From Deltaproteobacteria bacterium (GTDB taxonomy: Bacteria; Desulfobacterota; Desulfobacteria; Desulfobacterales; ETH-SRB1): a stretch of 6,991 nucleotides of DNA. The notes beneath the pieces are model-generated. The model was not told where the DNA came from, did not search any database, and saw only the letters and a program-made list of their open reading frames with translations. The stretch covers positions 1 through 6,991 of the forward strand of contig DAOUSD010000081.1 in NCBI GenBank assembly GCA_030627405.1, in the 5' to 3' direction. The first letter of the stretch is position 1. Each line of letters starts with the position of its first letter. Below, in pieces: positions 5,375 to 6,991 of this stretch. The translations under genes were made by a program, and so were the position numbers.

Positions 5375-6991
5375 TTAAAACCTTGCTGAAAGATTCGTGA
5401 TAAAAGTCTGTGTTGTTTCAGCCATATCTTCTTTCTGATGACTCCAGTCATAGCCAAATCTTAGTGTAAAGACCCGGCTCAAATTCCAGGAAAGGTCGGC
5501 TGAGTAAGTTGAGCTGACAGTATCATCTCTGTTTAAGGTGTACCCCATGTCAAGCTGCATCTTTTCGGTCATCAACCAGTTCATGTTATATTGCTGCCGA
5601 GTGGTTTCCTCCCCTGACTTTTCATCCCTGTCAATATCATAGGAACCTCTGAAGTAAAAATCGTGAGAGGGCCGCCAGTAAAGTATTACCCTGGCGCTGG
5701 AAGTTCTGCCCATTGTATCACCGTCCAGCTCTGACTGTTGTGTTTCCGTCCAATTTGTATCATACTCAATTTCGGCTGTCAACATTCGGGTGAGTTCAAG
5801 ACGCAGATCCGAGTTAATAGACTTGGTAGTTGTCTCGGATTGACTGACAAGATTTTTCGAACGGGTGATGTTTGCATCCACATTCAGATCTGCTCCCTTA
5901 CGGAGTTTTGCTGATATGTGAAGCAAAGCGGATGAGTTTTTTGACTGGGTTTCGCCTTCTTCTTTTGATACCGTGTGATTCAACGAAAGATCGGTATCAA
6001 GGGTTGGAAGGGGGGATGAAAGAAAGTGCAACAGATAGGTATCGGTTGTCTTATCCTCTGCCTCAGAATCGTATTCCATTCGCCTTCCATACTGTGCCCA
6101 AGCCGTAATATACTTGTGAAGCTCTCTTTCCACACGGCAGTTCATGTTGTGGGTTAGGCGCTTGGTTTTTTCCGACTCGAGCTCCGTCTTTTCCTGATCC
6201 GGCTCTGTCTTCCGCTCGTCATTTGTAAAATCATATGTAAAAGATAGCCAATCCGTGGGTTTATATCTAAGATTGGCCTGCGTGGTTTGTGTGGTTTGTT
6301 CGGTCTCGGTGGTGGTAAAAGCAGCATAGGTCTTGTAGCTGCATGCCTCGATTTCTGTGACATAGAGTTCATTTGAATCGTTTGAGGTGTTTACAATCTT
6401 AAAATACCTGGCATTTGTTTTGTCAAACGAGATTTCAAATCGGTTTTCGTTTGTGTTATATTTGAAAGTGACATTACTGATAGGATTCCAGGTAGTAGTA
6501 GTATTATTATCTGCGCTTGAATAGACATCCCAGGTAAAGTCGGTAAAACTTATTAGTGCCAAAGGGTCGTCTTCCGTATAGAGATAGATCAGCTCTACAT
6601 CCTCGGGAGAGTTTAGCTCAAGACCTATGTTTCGATCCGTGTTGCCAAAGCCGCCAATGTTGATCTCCGTGGGCGTGGTGCGGGCTGTTTTGATGTCATC
6701 TATGAGATCATCATAATTATCATAAAGAGGGGTGGTGGTGGAATCAGGAGCATAAAGTCCTTTAATGGCCTTTATCTCTCTCTCCTGGCGGACATCCTGC
6801 CCCCCTGTTTTGGTTTCCGTCTTTGTGTTTGTGATCGAATAGCTTCCTGAAGTTGAGATCCTGTTTTTCCAAAATGACTTTCTGAAATCGACTCTTCCAT
6901 GATGGCTATCGGTCTCTGTGATGGATTCTGTAACGTAATCGTCCGAAACATTGTTTTTATACTCGTAGTTAAAATTTAAAAATCGATATGT
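5375..6991 (-). CDS. outer-membrane beta-barrel with internal discoidin-like domain (5' end outside window)
   Basis: The frame stays open from the stop at 5375 to the window edge, giving at least 538 C-terminal residues. No start is seen: the first residues (TYRFLNFNYEYKNN) are already a beta strand. Strands of alternating polar and aromatic residues rich in Thr, Ser, Asp and Asn fill residues 1-78 and 217-538 of the fragment, and the protein ends in SARF, with the terminal Phe typical of barrels inserted by the BAM machinery. Between them (about 79-216; bases 6757-6344) lies a compact segment with NIGLELNSPEDVELIYLYTE, WDVYSS and ARYFKIVN, ending TEIEAC, the pattern of a discoidin (F5/8 type C-like) carbohydrate or surface binding domain. 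The barrel sits upstream of the CsgG-like genes in transcription order and may be their outer-membrane partner. It could be related to MtrB/PioB-type conduits or to other porin-like proteins; the family is not certain. Confidence 0.85.
   Translation of the reverse strand, partial: TYRFLNFNYEYKNNVSDDYVTESITETDSHHGRVDFRKSFWKNRISTSGSYSITNTKTETKTGGQDVRQEREIKAIKGLYAPDSTTTPLYDNYDDLIDDIKTARTTPTEINIGGFGNTDRNIGLELNSPEDVELIYLYTEDDPLALISFTDFTWDVYSSADNNTTTTWNPISNVTFKYNTNENRFEISFDKTNARYFKIVNTSNDSNELYVTEIEACSYKTYAAFTTTETEQTTQTTQANLRYKPTDWLSFTYDFTNDERKTEPDQEKTELESEKTKRLTHNMNCRVERELHKYITAWAQYGRRMEYDSEAEDKTTDTYLLHFLSSPLPTLDTDLSLNHTVSKEEGETQSKNSSALLHISAKLRKGADLNVDANITRSKNLVSQSETTTKSINSDLRLELTRMLTAEIEYDTNWTETQQSELDGDTMGRTSSARVILYWRPSHDFYFRGSYDIDRDEKSGEETTRQQYNMNWLMTEKMQLDMGYTLNRDDTVSSTYSADLSWNLSRVFTLRFGYDWSHQKEDMAETTQTFITNLSARF

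Overview
The window looks like chromosomal DNA of a Gram-negative anaerobe, most likely a member of the Desulfobacterota (a sulfate reducer or relative). This is inferred from a multihaem c-type cytochrome with the C-terminal CxxCH arrangement common in that group, an outer-membrane beta-barrel gene, several lipoprotein signals, and intergenic DNA carrying short degenerate dispersed repeats. No single gene identifies the species.

Layout. A plus-strand tRNA-Pro(TGG) lies at 28-104. Everything else is on the minus strand, so gene order in transcription runs from the right edge to the left: (1) an outer-membrane beta-barrel whose 5' end lies beyond the window (5375-6991) and which carries a discoidin-like domain between barrel strands; (2) a CsgG-like small lipoprotein (4681-5262); (3) a large secreted protein with a CsgG-like N-terminal domain followed by Ig/FlgD-like domains (3005-4594); (4) a second CsgG-like small lipoprotein (2425-3000), only 4 bases after gene 3; (5) a 281-base gap full of inverted repeats; (6) a membrane-anchored five-haem cytochrome c with a central fibronectin III-like domain (929-2143); (7) a two-helix membrane protein ending in a HAMP domain with no output domain (234-815).

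How the genes may work together. Genes 1-4 look like one envelope module: a barrel, plus three mutually paralogous CsgG-like proteins that should sit at the inner face of the outer membrane or in the periplasm. Genes 6 and 7 could be a separate unit concerned with redox input or signalling at the inner membrane. A link between the two halves, for example an envelope-spanning electron or export complex, is a hypothesis from neighbourhood only. No curli subunit, secretion ATPase or polysaccharide gene is visible.

Four starts differ from the longest open frames (2143, 3000, 4594, 5262). Each was chosen because it gives a proper signal or anchor sequence, in three cases supported by a Shine-Dalgarno site. 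The most interesting points are the CsgG-like trio bracketed by two inverted copies of a 32-base dispersed repeat, the discoidin-in-barrel architecture, the 18-base in-frame minisatellite encoding an acidic LSSEEE repeat, and the solitary HAMP protein next to the cytochrome.
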